Source: Taklimakanibacter deserti
Lineage (GTDB): Bacteria > Pseudomonadota > Alphaproteobacteria > Rhizobiales > Aestuariivirgaceae
Direction: 5' to 3'
NCBI GenBank assembly: GCA_003574785.1
Contig: QORU01000024.1
Coordinates: forward strand, 1-64,000
DNA: 64,000 nucleotides
A program made the position numbers and the translations under genes. This document shows positions 1-8,622 of this stretch, one piece after another (the first letter of the stretch is position 1; every line of letters starts with the position of its first letter). The notes beneath the pieces are model-generated. The model was given only the letters and a program-made list of their open reading frames with translations, was not told the origin of the DNA and ran no database searches.

Positions 1-158
1 GGTCTCGGTTCAACACTTCCCGGCAAAATAGAAACCCAGAACGGCAAAGATCAATCAATTCAATCAACGAGTTGGGAATAGTTCACGGGAGACTATTTGA
101 TTCCAAGTTTCCCCTAGGTTACCTTGCGACAGGCTCACATGTTGCGGGGGTGAAAAAG

Positions 159-1079
159 ATGGCGCTTAATCTGGTTATCTCGTTCGAGCACAAGCCACAT
201 TACACGCATTACAACGCCATTCCATGGCGCCGCGGAATGAGCGTATTGCAGGCGCTCGAAGCATATGAATTCGGGCCGCCCGAAAATGAGCCTTGGCATT
301 ATTTTAGGTTCGGATACCGGAGTGGCTATTTTGTTTCGTCAGTAGACGGCATTCTTCCACAGTGGGTCGATCCGGCATATTTCGACCCCTATACTCCCTC
401 CACATTGTGGTTATTCAGTTTGAATGGTACCCCGACCACTGAAGGCCTCGAAAAGTTGAAGGTACAAGATGGAGATACTCTGACTTTTGATTATTCATTT
501 ATCAGATTTTCCAAGTTCGACTCACGCACTCAGGAGCTGTTAAGGCAACGGTTTTTTCCAGGCCGCTGGCGCACCGTCCCACGATCCGTACTGGAAGCGC
601 GCGTGCGGACAGGTAATCCCATTGAACCAAAAAGATACGAGTCTGATGTCGATGGCAGGATAAAGGCCGACGACTTTGGTAAAGGCTGGTTTCATCAGTT
701 TGGCCTCAGTATTCTGAATTTCGATCCAGAAGATTTGCGTTTCGAGTATCAGTGTGCATTTTGGCAGAAGAAGAAGAAGAAGGTTGTCAATTCAAAACTG
801 TATAGATCGGGGGAATCTTGCCCCGCGCAAGAGGTCTCAGACAAGATTCGAGCGATTCGACTAAAGCTCGAGGGAGCCCGAAAAGGAGAGTACAGGCTAA
901 ATTGGTCGGGAGAAGTCGCCTTCAAAGGACCGAATCCCAGTAAGCCTTATCCTAACCTCAAATCCGGAGATTGGTGCGGGACGCCGGAAGATGGCGGCGG
1001 TGCTGAGGATGAGTGGGTCAATAAGCTTTATATTCAGATTGTGGAATTCCGCAAAACTAGCCGTAAGTCGAAGTTATAA
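159..1079 (+). CDS. DUF4430-like protein of unknown function
   Basis: About 306 residues from the ATG at 159, which has a G-rich Shine-Dalgarno stretch about 8 nt upstream; an in-frame TTG at 72 is a weaker alternative. Residues of roughly 20-115 match the DUF4430/transcobalamin C-terminal pattern: GMSVLQALEAYEF, then a VSSVDGI strand, then LWLFSLNGTP and a closing VQDGDTLTFDY. The rest is unfamiliar; the C-terminal part has a Cys pair (ESCPAQE and DWCGTPED) and an acidic EDEWVNKLY stretch. There is no signal peptide or membrane segment. Base composition is visibly AT-richer than the core genes downstream, suggesting transfer. The domain call is by pattern only and the biological role is unknown. 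Confidence 0.6.
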   Translation: MALNLVISFEHKPHYTHYNAIPWRRGMSVLQALEAYEFGPPENEPWHYFRFGYRSGYFVSSVDGILPQWVDPAYFDPYTPSTLWLFSLNGTPTTEGLEKLKVQDGDTLTFDYSFIRFSKFDSRTQELLRQRFFPGRWRTVPRSVLEARVRTGNPIEPKRYESDVDGRIKADDFGKGWFHQFGLSILNFDPEDLRFEYQCAFWQKKKKKVVNSKLYRSGESCPAQEVSDKIRAIRLKLEGARKGEYRLNWSGEVAFKGPNPSKPYPNLKSGDWCGTPEDGGGAEDEWVNKLYIQIVEFRKTSRKSKL

Positions 1080-1143
1080 AGCATTTTGTCGGCCTGATTT
1101 CGTAGCAGCAAGCAGCAGTAAGTTGAGAGGGCGCGATTCGCCA

Positions 1144-1236
1144 TTGACCTCGCGAGCCAAACGGCAGGATTGGGAAATACCACGATCGATATCTGCGCCC
1201 GGAGTCACCAGCTGCCCCGGCGCGTTTTTATGCCCT
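1144..1236 (+). repeat. Diverged 95-bp intergenic element, copy A
   Basis: Begins TTGACCTCGCGAGCCAAACG, 64 nt after the preceding stop codon, and ends in a hairpin followed by TTTTT. The same module, with about four differences over the first 36 bases, recurs at 7837-7932 after an unrelated gene. The similarity continues through the hairpin and a trailing ATGC. It may be a mobile 3' module, a small-RNA gene with its terminator, or a footprint of integration; sequence alone does not decide. Confidence 0.75.
1195..1229 (+). terminator. Rho-independent terminator-like hairpin in copy A
   Basis: GCGCC (1195-1199), one mismatch and GG pair with CC, one mismatch and GGCGC (1219-1223), followed by G and five T. 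Placed 115 nt after the stop of the DUF4430-like gene, so it could terminate that transcript or a short RNA starting inside the repeat. Confidence 0.5.
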
Positions 1237-1789
1237 GATGGTCCATTCCCAACATGCGAGATTTCCAATGCGGCAAGCATTTCGTCGGCAGGCGGAGCAT
1301 GCGAGGTTTACTGTCATCGTTGTCCGGCTCAATATTGGGCTTTGCTTGTTCGGAGTAGCGGCGATTATCGCAGCTATGCTTGGTTGACCGACGAAGCGCC
1401 CGGCCTCAAACAACCTGGCTTCACCAATAGATCAAGGCATTGACTCTCACATAGAAGCGAGTACATCATTACGTTGCGGCACGTCGGAAAAAGGCAACAA
1501 ATTAGCCGCGCAAGCAACACTACACAGCGTCGGGACAATCAACGCAGCCTGCTATGCAGGAGGCGAATCCTGCGCACTTTTTTTCGAGCGCTTAAACTTC
1601 TTTATCGCTCTCCAACGTACACGAGGCATTACTGCAGGAAGTCAGTGTGAGGAAAAGTGGAAACGGCACCGATCAGCGATGTCGATAAGTGCAATCAAAA
1701 ACGCAACGACGAAGAGCTCACGTTGATCTGGCGGCGCTGACTTGGCTTTAGCGTAAGGGACTGCCTCCAGCTTGAAGGTAGGTGTAACT
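1237..1789. other. Gene-free stretch before the DUF1501 cassette
   Basis: About 550 bases without a convincing coding frame; the short open frames here lack start signals and family resemblance. A small hairpin CCTGC-tat-GCAGG lies at 1548-1560 without a T-run. The stretch is AT-richer than the core and probably holds the promoter of the downstream cassette. No promoter could be assigned with confidence. Confidence 0.5.
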
Positions 1790-3376
1790 ATGCCGCATTC
1801 GCAACAACGATTGGATTCCGGTTCTTGCCCATGCAATCGAGGAAAAAAGACCCGGATCGACAAGACACGCCGGCGGCTTCTTGTTGGCATGGGTGCTTTG
1901 GGATTGAGCACGCTGCTGCCCGGGACTGCGCGGGCGGATTGGGGTGAAATCCCCGCCGGCGCGTGGCCGTTCCCCAATCATTTCAAAGTGCTGGAAGTGT
2001 TTCTGTATGGCGGCTTGTCGCCCTGGGAAACCTTCTATGTGAGGCCCCCAGGCGCGAACCAGTTCCGCGGCCTTGATGCGGACGTCGCCGCCGCCATCTG
2101 GAATGCGGGGTGCAGCGGAACGCCCATGCCTGTGAATGCGACCGAGTATTTTGCCGATGCGCAGGATGAGACTGCGGCGAATGTGCATGGCGTTCACCTC
2201 GGACCCTTCACGGCACCCTTATGGCGAGCCGACCTTATCTCCCGCATGCGGATGCTCGTCATGCAGCACGATCTTGAGCCGCATGAAGCTGCCATTCCCT
2301 ATGCGATGACCGGCCATCGCCTGGGCCGTCCGAAATTTGCCGGAACAGGGGCGGCGATCCAGCGCCGTTTCCAGCTGACCAACCCTTCGCAAACCGCTCC
2401 GTTTTCCTACGTCTGTGTGCCGGGAACATACAACTTTCCCGGCGACAACATTCTCGCCGCGACGGCCACCGGCATGCATGGCGGAGACGCGAAGCCGCTG
2501 TCGCTGCGGATCGGCGCCGGCTCCTCCGAAGTTGTCAATCAACTCTTGCGCTCGGGCGTCACGCCGGAGATGGATCAGCTGCTCAATGTGTATCGTGCCG
2601 AGTATCGCCAGCGGCTGCGTTTCCAGGGCGCCGGCAACCCGCTGCGCTCGAAGGGCTTTGCCGCCTATGATTCGAGCTCGGCCAGCCTGCTAAATGCGGC
2701 GACGCTGCAGGCCATCCTCAACACGCCGTCATTTAATTTGCGGCAGGATGTCGATTGCTCGGTCAACTCGCCGAGCCTGATCGACAACCAGCCGGGCACC
2801 GCGATCAGGCTGGCGTCCCATCTGCTCACGCGTCCGAGCAACGGCGCCCGTTATGTGTGCGTGATCGATAGCGGCCTTCGCGAGGCAACGGGCGGTGGCG
2901 GCTACGATACGCACTCGAACAACATCGGGACGGTCGGACGGAATCTCTGGAACACGCTGAGCACGCTTGCGGAGATCATCCAGAATCCCACTCTTCCGGC
3001 GGACCCGAACAAGATCAGCCTCGACGACACGCTTGTCGTCGTCACGACCGAATTCGGCCGCACGCCGTCGCCGGCGCCAAACGGAAACGGGCGCGATCAC
3101 CATCCGGGCGGCTATGTGAACGTCCTGCTGGGCGGCCCTATTGGCGCTGGCACCACCGGCAGGCGCCTGGTCGGCAACATTGTCGATGCCACCGGCTATG
3201 CCAATCTGAGCAACGTCTATTCCGCGACTGATTTGCGCGCGGCGATCCTGCTGGCGGCCGGCGTCTATCCGCTCAATCCCGACAGTTTCGCGATTGGCGA
3301 CCTGACGAGCACACTGAGCGCGCCCGACGAGCCCAGCAGCGCGATCCTCCTGCGGCAGAGGATTTTTGGGTCTTAG
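1790..3376 (+). CDS. Tat-exported DUF1501 family protein
   Basis: About 528 residues from the ATG at 1790, chosen because AAGGTAGGTG sits just upstream; a TTG at 1772 lies inside that Shine-Dalgarno region. The N-terminus carries a twin-arginine signal (TRRRLLVGMGALGLSTLL ending in ARA), so the protein is probably exported folded. The body shows DUF1501 hallmarks: EVFLYGGLSPWETF near the start, MTGHRLGRPKF, GGYDTHSNN, and VVVTTEFGRTPSP...DHHPGGY near the C-terminus, the motifs of this sulfatase/alkaline-phosphatase-superfamily-like group. DUF1501 genes are commonly paired with DUF1549/DUF1553 or DUF1800 partners; here the next gene is a DUF1549/1553-like protein. Substrate unknown. Confidence 0.85.
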   Translation: MPHSQQRLDSGSCPCNRGKKTRIDKTRRRLLVGMGALGLSTLLPGTARADWGEIPAGAWPFPNHFKVLEVFLYGGLSPWETFYVRPPGANQFRGLDADVAAAIWNAGCSGTPMPVNATEYFADAQDETAANVHGVHLGPFTAPLWRADLISRMRMLVMQHDLEPHEAAIPYAMTGHRLGRPKFAGTGAAIQRRFQLTNPSQTAPFSYVCVPGTYNFPGDNILAATATGMHGGDAKPLSLRIGAGSSEVVNQLLRSGVTPEMDQLLNVYRAEYRQRLRFQGAGNPLRSKGFAAYDSSSASLLNAATLQAILNTPSFNLRQDVDCSVNSPSLIDNQPGTAIRLASHLLTRPSNGARYVCVIDSGLREATGGGGYDTHSNNIGTVGRNLWNTLSTLAEIIQNPTLPADPNKISLDDTLVVVTTEFGRTPSPAPNGNGRDHHPGGYVNVLLGGPIGAGTTGRRLVGNIVDATGYANLSNVYSATDLRAAILLAAGVYPLNPDSFAIGDLTSTLSAPDEPSSAILLRQRIFGS

Positions 3377-3424
3377 AGCATCGAACCGAAAAGTGCGAAG
3401 CGGTTCTCGGATAATCCGATGCGC
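3375..3424. repeat. Rhizobial-type intergenic palindromic repeat (RIME-like)
   Basis: Overlaps the DUF1501 stop codon. GCATCG at the left arm pairs with CGATGC at the right arm, with inner ACCGA / TCGG arms around an AAAGTGCGAAGCGG centre. The pattern, a GAGCATCG...CCGATGC palindrome with GTGCGAAGCGGTT inside, is of the kind scattered through Rhizobiales genomes. Family assignment is from memory. Confidence 0.6.
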
Positions 3425-3496
3425 AAATAAAAGATGGAGCGGCGCGACGTTCCAACAGAACGTCCGGCGGTCTGGCTCGAACACCGGAGAAATACC

Positions 3497-6163
3497 ATGA
3501 AGGTTCAGCGCAGAGTGTCTTTGCTCATGGTTCGGCTATGGATCTGTGCGCTCGTGATCGTGGGATTGGGAAATCCCGCTTGGAGCGACGATGCCGGAGA
3601 TGCATCATTCTTCCGTCAGGCCGTGCCCCTCCTTTATGGCCGCAAGGTCCGGGGTCATGACGAGCTCAAGCTGCTGACCGATCTGAGCGCGGTCTCCGGC
3701 CGGGAGGCGGTGCTGCGCGCCCTGATGGAAAGCGAGGAATACGTCGATCACTGGTCGAATACGCTGGTCGACATCTTCCGCGTCCATCGCGAGACCGCCA
3801 AGGAACAGTCGACATGCTATGCCAATCCGCTGCGCGCCGGTGCGAGCGACAGCGGCCTTGCGGCCTGGATACGCGACCATAGGGCGATGGATGGGCCTGC
3901 CCCCGGCGGCGCGTTCAACATGGCCGACGTCGTCCGCTCCTCGCTGAAGCTCGATAATCTGTCGGTGATGTTTCGCGCCCACCTCTTTGCCATGACCTCC
4001 AAACCCGTCACCGGCAATGAGGTGATCGAGAAAAATGTCCGCGACGATCTTGGAGTAGCGTTCCAGAACATCTACCTCAATCGGCAGATAAGCTGCCTGA
4101 GCTGCCACAACACGGAATTCTCCACATCGGGCACAGTCACGGGCTGGAACCGCACGCATCCGATAGCTGTCCATCTCGACAAGGCGACGATGGGCTCGAG
4201 TTTCGGGCGCAACACCGACGACCTGTTCGTCTTTTTCCGCTCGTCGGTCAATCAGTCCAGCTTTACCGAGCCGCCCGACTCAAGTCCTCTCGTCAAACCA
4301 TGGGGGCTGACGGGTTGCGGCGAATTCCATCAGACGGTGCCGGCAAATTCACTCGGCAGTCCTTTCTGGGGTAACCCGCGCGGCGCCAATGTGAGCATCT
4401 GGGATCTCGAACGTTCGCTCGACGATGGCTACAGGGTTCTGAAGCGCGACGGTCTGGTGCGGATGCCCGGGACCGGTCAGGGTCCACGCGATCCCGCCGA
4501 CAAGGACGCCGCTTTTGCCTTCGAAGTCGCGGCAAGCACCGTCAACAAAATCTGGATCGAGTTGATGGGCTATCCGCTCACCATCGCCAACAACTTTCCG
4601 CGCAACTCGGGCCAACTCCATCCCTATTGGGTTCTCACCGAGTTCGAGTTCGCCAGGAACGACTGGTCGCTGAGGCGCGTGCTGCTCCGCATGCTGACCT
4701 CGGGATATTTCAATCGCAAGCCGCCGCTGACCGAAAGCGGAACGTCCGGCTATCAGATGCAGATGGTGTTCGATCCATGGGTGGCGGACGATCCGCGCGA
4801 CGGCGTCGACACCGCGCCGGAGGTCAACCGCAATGCGATCTCAGAATCGGTGCATCGCTATTCGGCGCAGACGCTCTTCGCCTCGCTGGGCGCGGCGCTC
4901 GATTGGCCGCGGCCTGAGCGCTTTCCTCAGGCTTCATTTCCAAGCGCCGGTCTCCTGAAATCGCTGGGACAGTTTGTCAGGGATGCGGAGCCGGGATTCA
5001 CGTCGGTCGATTTTCAGGGCCTGCTCGCCTGGGAGGCGCTGCCGGCAAGATGCGAAAATCCCGGTTCCGGCCCCGACTGGATCGACCGTCTAGTGTCGGC
5101 GATCCCGGCATTCGATGCCGCCAATCCCGGCAATCCGGCGCATCTCGACGATCTGGCGGTCACGATGCGCGATTGGCTGCTGGGCGATGCCGCCTTCGCG
5201 CCGGCCGGGCTCCAGGGTGCTGCAACGGGTGAGCAAGCCGCGCTGGAAGCCCTCTTCGGCGCGCCTCTGGCGACGACCCGGGCCCAAGGTTTTTCCGGAC
5301 TGCCCGCGAAGCTCCGCAATGTCTGCGGCGTCATGCTCAAATCGCCGCAGTTCATGCTGTCGGGCCCGTCGACCAGCGGGCTTGGCAACGCACCCCGTTT
5401 GCGGGTGTGCAATGCGACGCCCTGCTCCTATCAGGAACTCTGTTCGGCCATGTCTCCCGCCATAAGCGCGGCGACGGGGCAGTCGGTCAGCTGTTCGAGC
5501 AATAATGTCGCGCTGCTGTCGCAGCCACGCGTGGGGCGGATCGACCTTGCCAGGCTTTGCCGTCGCGGCCTGTGCGATATTCTTCCATTGCAGATCTCAC
5601 GGCTCTGCGATTTCCACCCACGCTTCTGCACCCTGAGAGGTGAGATTGACGCGCGGGCCATCACGCAACCCTTCGAACGCGGATATCTCGTCAGCATAGG
5701 GGACGGAGTGATTGTCGAGGGCAGCACATACCGCCCCGTTTTCAAGACGTCCGACCTTGTCGGTTATGACAATGGTTTGGCCCAAAAGCCATCGGGCAGC
5801 TCCGGCGACAAGCAACCGGGCTTCCGCGAGCAGTTGCTCGAGGTCCAGCCGGGAGACCAGTTGAGGATCAAGAACAGCAAGGGCAAGCTCGTGCTCGATC
5901 TCGATCGCCGCAGGGAAAAGAAAGATCCCAAGAAGCCGGGCGATGTTTTTTTCGTGAACCTTGCGCCCGTCCTCTCGCCGCCGGCAACTGAACTGAGAGA
6001 AACGAAGGAACCCACCTACGAGTCGTGGGACACGCTGATGAAGCGTCAGGACCAGACTTATTTGCGCCATGGCGAGGCGGGACCGCCGCCCGATCCCAAG
6101 GCGATCAAGGCGCGCGACTGCAAGCGCCATCCGGATCTCGCCGCCTGCCAGGTGAAGAAGTGA
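3497..6163 (+). CDS. Exported CXXCH protein, DUF1549/DUF1553-like
   Basis: About 888 residues from ATG 3497 (GGAGA a few bases upstream). An N-terminal signal peptide ends near NPAWSDDA. Residues of about 35-100 resemble the DUF1549 pattern (LLYGRKV...ESEEYVDHWSNTLVDIFRVHRE). A single c-type haem site, CLSCH, lies at residues 200-204. A DUF1553-like block follows at about 340-420 (VNKIWIELMGYPL, NSGQLHPYWVLTEFEFAR, LLRMLTSGYFNRKP). The C-terminal third has a Cys-rich patch (about 645-720) and a lysine-rich tail and matches nothing I know. It follows the DUF1501 gene after a 120-nt gap, the pairing familiar from planctomycetes. Probably a periplasmic redox or surface protein; the exact function is unknown. 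Confidence 0.7.
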   Translation: MKVQRRVSLLMVRLWICALVIVGLGNPAWSDDAGDASFFRQAVPLLYGRKVRGHDELKLLTDLSAVSGREAVLRALMESEEYVDHWSNTLVDIFRVHRETAKEQSTCYANPLRAGASDSGLAAWIRDHRAMDGPAPGGAFNMADVVRSSLKLDNLSVMFRAHLFAMTSKPVTGNEVIEKNVRDDLGVAFQNIYLNRQISCLSCHNTEFSTSGTVTGWNRTHPIAVHLDKATMGSSFGRNTDDLFVFFRSSVNQSSFTEPPDSSPLVKPWGLTGCGEFHQTVPANSLGSPFWGNPRGANVSIWDLERSLDDGYRVLKRDGLVRMPGTGQGPRDPADKDAAFAFEVAASTVNKIWIELMGYPLTIANNFPRNSGQLHPYWVLTEFEFARNDWSLRRVLLRMLTSGYFNRKPPLTESGTSGYQMQMVFDPWVADDPRDGVDTAPEVNRNAISESVHRYSAQTLFASLGAALDWPRPERFPQASFPSAGLLKSLGQFVRDAEPGFTSVDFQGLLAWEALPARCENPGSGPDWIDRLVSAIPAFDAANPGNPAHLDDLAVTMRDWLLGDAAFAPAGLQGAATGEQAALEALFGAPLATTRAQGFSGLPAKLRNVCGVMLKSPQFMLSGPSTSGLGNAPRLRVCNATPCSYQELCSAMSPAISAATGQSVSCSSNNVALLSQPRVGRIDLARLCRRGLCDILPLQISRLCDFHPRFCTLRGEIDARAITQPFERGYLVSIGDGVIVEGSTYRPVFKTSDLVGYDNGLAQKPSGSSGDKQPGFREQLLEVQPGDQLRIKNSKGKLVLDLDRRREKKDPKKPGDVFFVNLAPVLSPPATELRETKEPTYESWDTLMKRQDQTYLRHGEAGPPPDPKAIKARDCKRHPDLAACQVKK

Positions 6164-6194
6164 ACGCGATGGGCCCGCAGCAGGGAGAGAAGCA

Positions 6195-7769
6195 ATGACC
6201 AGCTATTATTTCTCGATCTTTAAGAAGCTTCGGGTCATCGGGGCAGGTGGCCATGTGAACGCGGCACCTGGGGGACTCAATCTGAATGATCCAACGGGCA
6301 TCTTTGGCGGCAACGCGAAAGGCGCTTTCCTCGGGAATACACCGGCAAACAGTCCCGTTTGGGCCGTGCTGAATGCCACGGCGATCAATCCCGCGCCGGG
6401 CATGGTCATGGTCGGAGCGGCATCCTGGCGCAAAATGCCCTTGGGCACCGCCCCACCGGCCTGGACCGATTTTCAGGTCAACGCGGCGCCCCCGGCGACG
6501 TCCATCGTCGAGAGGCTGGGCGCCTGGATAACCGCAGGCAAGGTCAACGACACTCCGGCAGCTGTCATCGCTGCCATGCCGCCGCCAAACCTGCTCGCCA
6601 CCAAGCCCGACACCACCACCACCGTCTTTGTGGCAAGCTCGCCCACCGATGACGGCGACCGCCCCGGAACAGTGCCGTGGAATTACTGGGAAACAGGGCA
6701 GATTTTCCTCACCGATCCGCAGACCGGAGCGACGGTCACGCCGGCGCAGTTTGCTGCGGGATCGGTCTACAACCTCGTCGCGACTATCGGCAATCGCGGC
6801 CCGCAAGGCGGCAAATATGCCATGCCGCCGACGGTCGTTCAGGCCAAGGCGCTGGTCATGGTCTTCGGCACCAGTGTGACGCCTGCGGTCGAGCTGCCCG
6901 CGCTCTCGAACATGGACGATGCGTCGAACAACAGTCTCTACGAAGTCTATGACATGCCCGGCAAGAAATATGAGCTCGTGGGCTTTCGCTTCAACGCGCA
7001 GGATATCTTCGACGGTCTGGCCAAGGCGATCGAAACCAGCGGCATCGATCTCGGGGGCCTGCCGCCCGATATCTGGTTGCAGGGACAGTCGAGCGTGGGC
7101 CATGTCTGCGCCAAGGTGATCGTCCGTCTCGACAGCCAGACCTGGCCGCTGGTTGGGGATACGCCGTTGACCAGCAACCGCATCGCCCAGAAAAATCTGG
7201 CCCCCTTCGCGATCGATGTCCAGGCCAGCGATCCCAACAATCCGCCGATCGTCTGGCGCAACATCATGGCCGGACAGGCCTTCCTGACACTGCGTGACAC
7301 AAGGCGGGAGCGCTTCAAGCACAATCTGTTCCGCATCGCTGGCGATCTGCCGGCGGAGGGTGTCGAGCTGTTCCTGGCCATTCCGCAGAAAAGCTTCGAG
7401 AGATTCTTCAATCCAAAGCTGATGCGAAGCGCCGAGCCGATTGCGCTGGTCAAGAAATACGGACAAAAGCCGCCGATGCCGGACTGCACGGTGCTGGCGG
7501 TGAAGAATTCCAAGGAACTGTTGCTCGAGCTACCCAACCTCAAAGAGGAATTCGTAGCGATGTCGATCGGCGTCAGGATCGATCCGAAGAAAATCAAGGT
7601 AGGTTCGCAGTTCGATCTGACACTGCTGCATTCGGCGATGATAACGCCGCCTAAATCCAAGGGGAGAGTGCCGGAACTGTCCGAGCAGTTCGCACCCGGA
7701 CTCACCTTTCAAGTCTCCGTGGTGAACTCAAAACGCCAAAAACTTCATGCAGTTGCCGCCAACAGCTGA
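6195..7769 (+). CDS. Uncharacterised protein with CARDB-like segments
   Basis: 524 residues; ATG 6195 with GGAGAGAAG upstream, 31 nt after the CXXCH gene, so probably the same operon. No signal peptide or membrane span. Two stretches recall CARDB/Ig-like folds: VYNLVATIGNRGPQGG at about 193-208, and a later pattern HVCAKVIVRL...SNRIAQKNLAPF with VWRNIMAG. The C-terminal part (LLLELPNLKEEFVAMSIGVRIDP) is unfamiliar. The Ig-like pattern suggests a binding or scaffold role; how a leaderless protein would reach its exported partners is unclear. The domain call is inference from motif shape only. Confidence 0.55.
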   Translation: MTSYYFSIFKKLRVIGAGGHVNAAPGGLNLNDPTGIFGGNAKGAFLGNTPANSPVWAVLNATAINPAPGMVMVGAASWRKMPLGTAPPAWTDFQVNAAPPATSIVERLGAWITAGKVNDTPAAVIAAMPPPNLLATKPDTTTTVFVASSPTDDGDRPGTVPWNYWETGQIFLTDPQTGATVTPAQFAAGSVYNLVATIGNRGPQGGKYAMPPTVVQAKALVMVFGTSVTPAVELPALSNMDDASNNSLYEVYDMPGKKYELVGFRFNAQDIFDGLAKAIETSGIDLGGLPPDIWLQGQSSVGHVCAKVIVRLDSQTWPLVGDTPLTSNRIAQKNLAPFAIDVQASDPNNPPIVWRNIMAGQAFLTLRDTRRERFKHNLFRIAGDLPAEGVELFLAIPQKSFERFFNPKLMRSAEPIALVKKYGQKPPMPDCTVLAVKNSKELLLELPNLKEEFVAMSIGVRIDPKKIKVGSQFDLTLLHSAMITPPKSKGRVPELSEQFAPGLTFQVSVVNSKRQKLHAVAANS

Positions 7770-7836
7770 AAGCCTTGACGAAACCGACCTGGTAGCGATG
7801 TCATCGGAAAAATTTTCGCACTTCCGCATTTTCCCC

Positions 7837-7932
7837 TTGACATCGCGGGCCAAACGGGAGGATTTGGGAAATATCAAAATCGAAGAACGTATGCCCGCAG
7901 GCTAAAACCCCGCGGGCATATTTTCATGCTGA
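7837..7932 (+). repeat. Diverged 95-bp intergenic element, copy B
   Basis: Begins TTGACATCGCGGGCCAAACG, 67 nt after the stop of the preceding gene, and aligns with copy A at 1144 through the hairpin and trailing ATGC. The first six bases match the -35 consensus TTGACA, but no convincing -10 box follows. See the copy A entry. Confidence 0.75.
7890..7925 (+). terminator. Hairpin with short T-run in copy B
   Basis: TATGCCCGC (7890-7898) pairs with GCGGGCATA (7912-7920), followed by TTTTC. It lies between the convergent 524-residue gene and soxG and could serve as the terminator of the plus-strand cassette. Confidence 0.6.
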
Positions 7933-7950
7933 GGCGCCCGCCGGCCTTGC

Positions 7951-8005
7951 TCCGCCGAAGCGAAGCCTCGGCTTCGCGAAGGCGAGAGGCGGGCCTCGAA
8001 GCGTC
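7951..8005. repeat. GC-rich palindromic intergenic repeat
   Basis: Contains a perfect GCGAAGCC-tc-GGCTTCGC palindrome at 7960-7977 and a second CTCGA-agcg-TCGAG palindrome ending just before the soxG stop at 8011. This resembles the CTTCG-rich extragenic palindromes common in alphaproteobacteria and may also end sox transcription. Confidence 0.5.
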
Positions 8006-8010
8006 GAGCC

Positions 8011-8622
8011 TCATACCGCAGGCGGCGCCTGGCGCCCGAATGGCCTGATCGCGGCGGCGCTGCGGCCGTTGGCGAGGAGCCAGTCCCAGGCATAATTCGC
8101 ATAGGAGCGGAAGACATAGAGGTCGATCACGTCCGGCTTCTGGCTCACGATGTGGAGGAGGGCGGCGATCTCGGCGAAGCGCAGGCGGCGCACCGCTCCC
8201 GCCTCATAATCCGAAGACAGGAGATCGAGCGAGGAGCCCTTCAGCAGCACGAAGCGGGCATCATCGCCCTCGAGCCGGATGATGGTCCGCATGTCGGAAA
8301 CATCGACGGCAAAAGAGTGGATGCCTTCAAAGGCTTGGCGCAGATTGCCCAGAAGCTCGGCCGTCTTCGCGCGCGGGCAGAGAATGAGCCATTGATCGGT
8401 CGAGAGCCACAAAGCTTGAATCTCGCCCCAGGCGGCGCTGCTGCGCGGGGCGGTCGGCAGGTCGAGTCCCAGCACCTCCTTCGCCGCGGCCATGAACTTG
8501 CTGTCGCTCGCGAGGCCTCTCAGATCGATCATGCCGCGAGTGGTGATCTCGCGGATATCGACGGCGAGGTCCTTCGGCGCCTCGCGCGCCGCAAGCGCGC
8601 TCTCAAACCGGACGTCAGACAT
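8011..8622 (-). CDS. soxG: Sarcosine oxidase subunit gamma
   Basis: About 203 residues. The ATG at 8622 overlaps the soxA stop by 8 nt and has GGAAGGGAG upstream on the minus strand; an upstream in-frame start exists but lies inside soxA. The gamma subunit completes heterotetrameric sarcosine oxidase, which demethylates sarcosine to glycine, giving H2O2 and methylenetetrahydrofolate. Sequence features typical of SoxG/GcvT-like chains include LWLSTDQWLILCP and a C-terminal DLYVFRSYANYAWDWLLANGR, where the arginine-tyrosine-tryptophan cluster is characteristic. Last gene of the minus-strand operon soxB-soxD-soxA-soxG. Confidence 0.9.
   Translation of the reverse strand: MSDVRFESALAAREAPKDLAVDIREITTRGMIDLRGLASDSKFMAAAKEVLGLDLPTAPRSSAAWGEIQALWLSTDQWLILCPRAKTAELLGNLRQAFEGIHSFAVDVSDMRTIIRLEGDDARFVLLKGSSLDLLSSDYEAGAVRRLRFAEIAALLHIVSQKPDVIDLYVFRSYANYAWDWLLANGRSAAAIRPFGRQAPPAV

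Noticed and set aside
991..1443. Open frame overlapping the end of the DUF4430-like gene and repeat copy A
   Set aside because: It runs through the repeat and terminator, has no ribosome-binding site and resembles no family.
7890..7925. Terminator serving soxG on the minus strand
   Set aside because: The T-run is on the plus-strand side of the hairpin; the minus-strand side lacks one.
1144..7932. Integron attC sites as the explanation of the repeat pair
   Set aside because: Spacing after stop codons is suggestive, but the RYYYAAC/GTTRRRY core sites are not seen and there is no integrase in the window.
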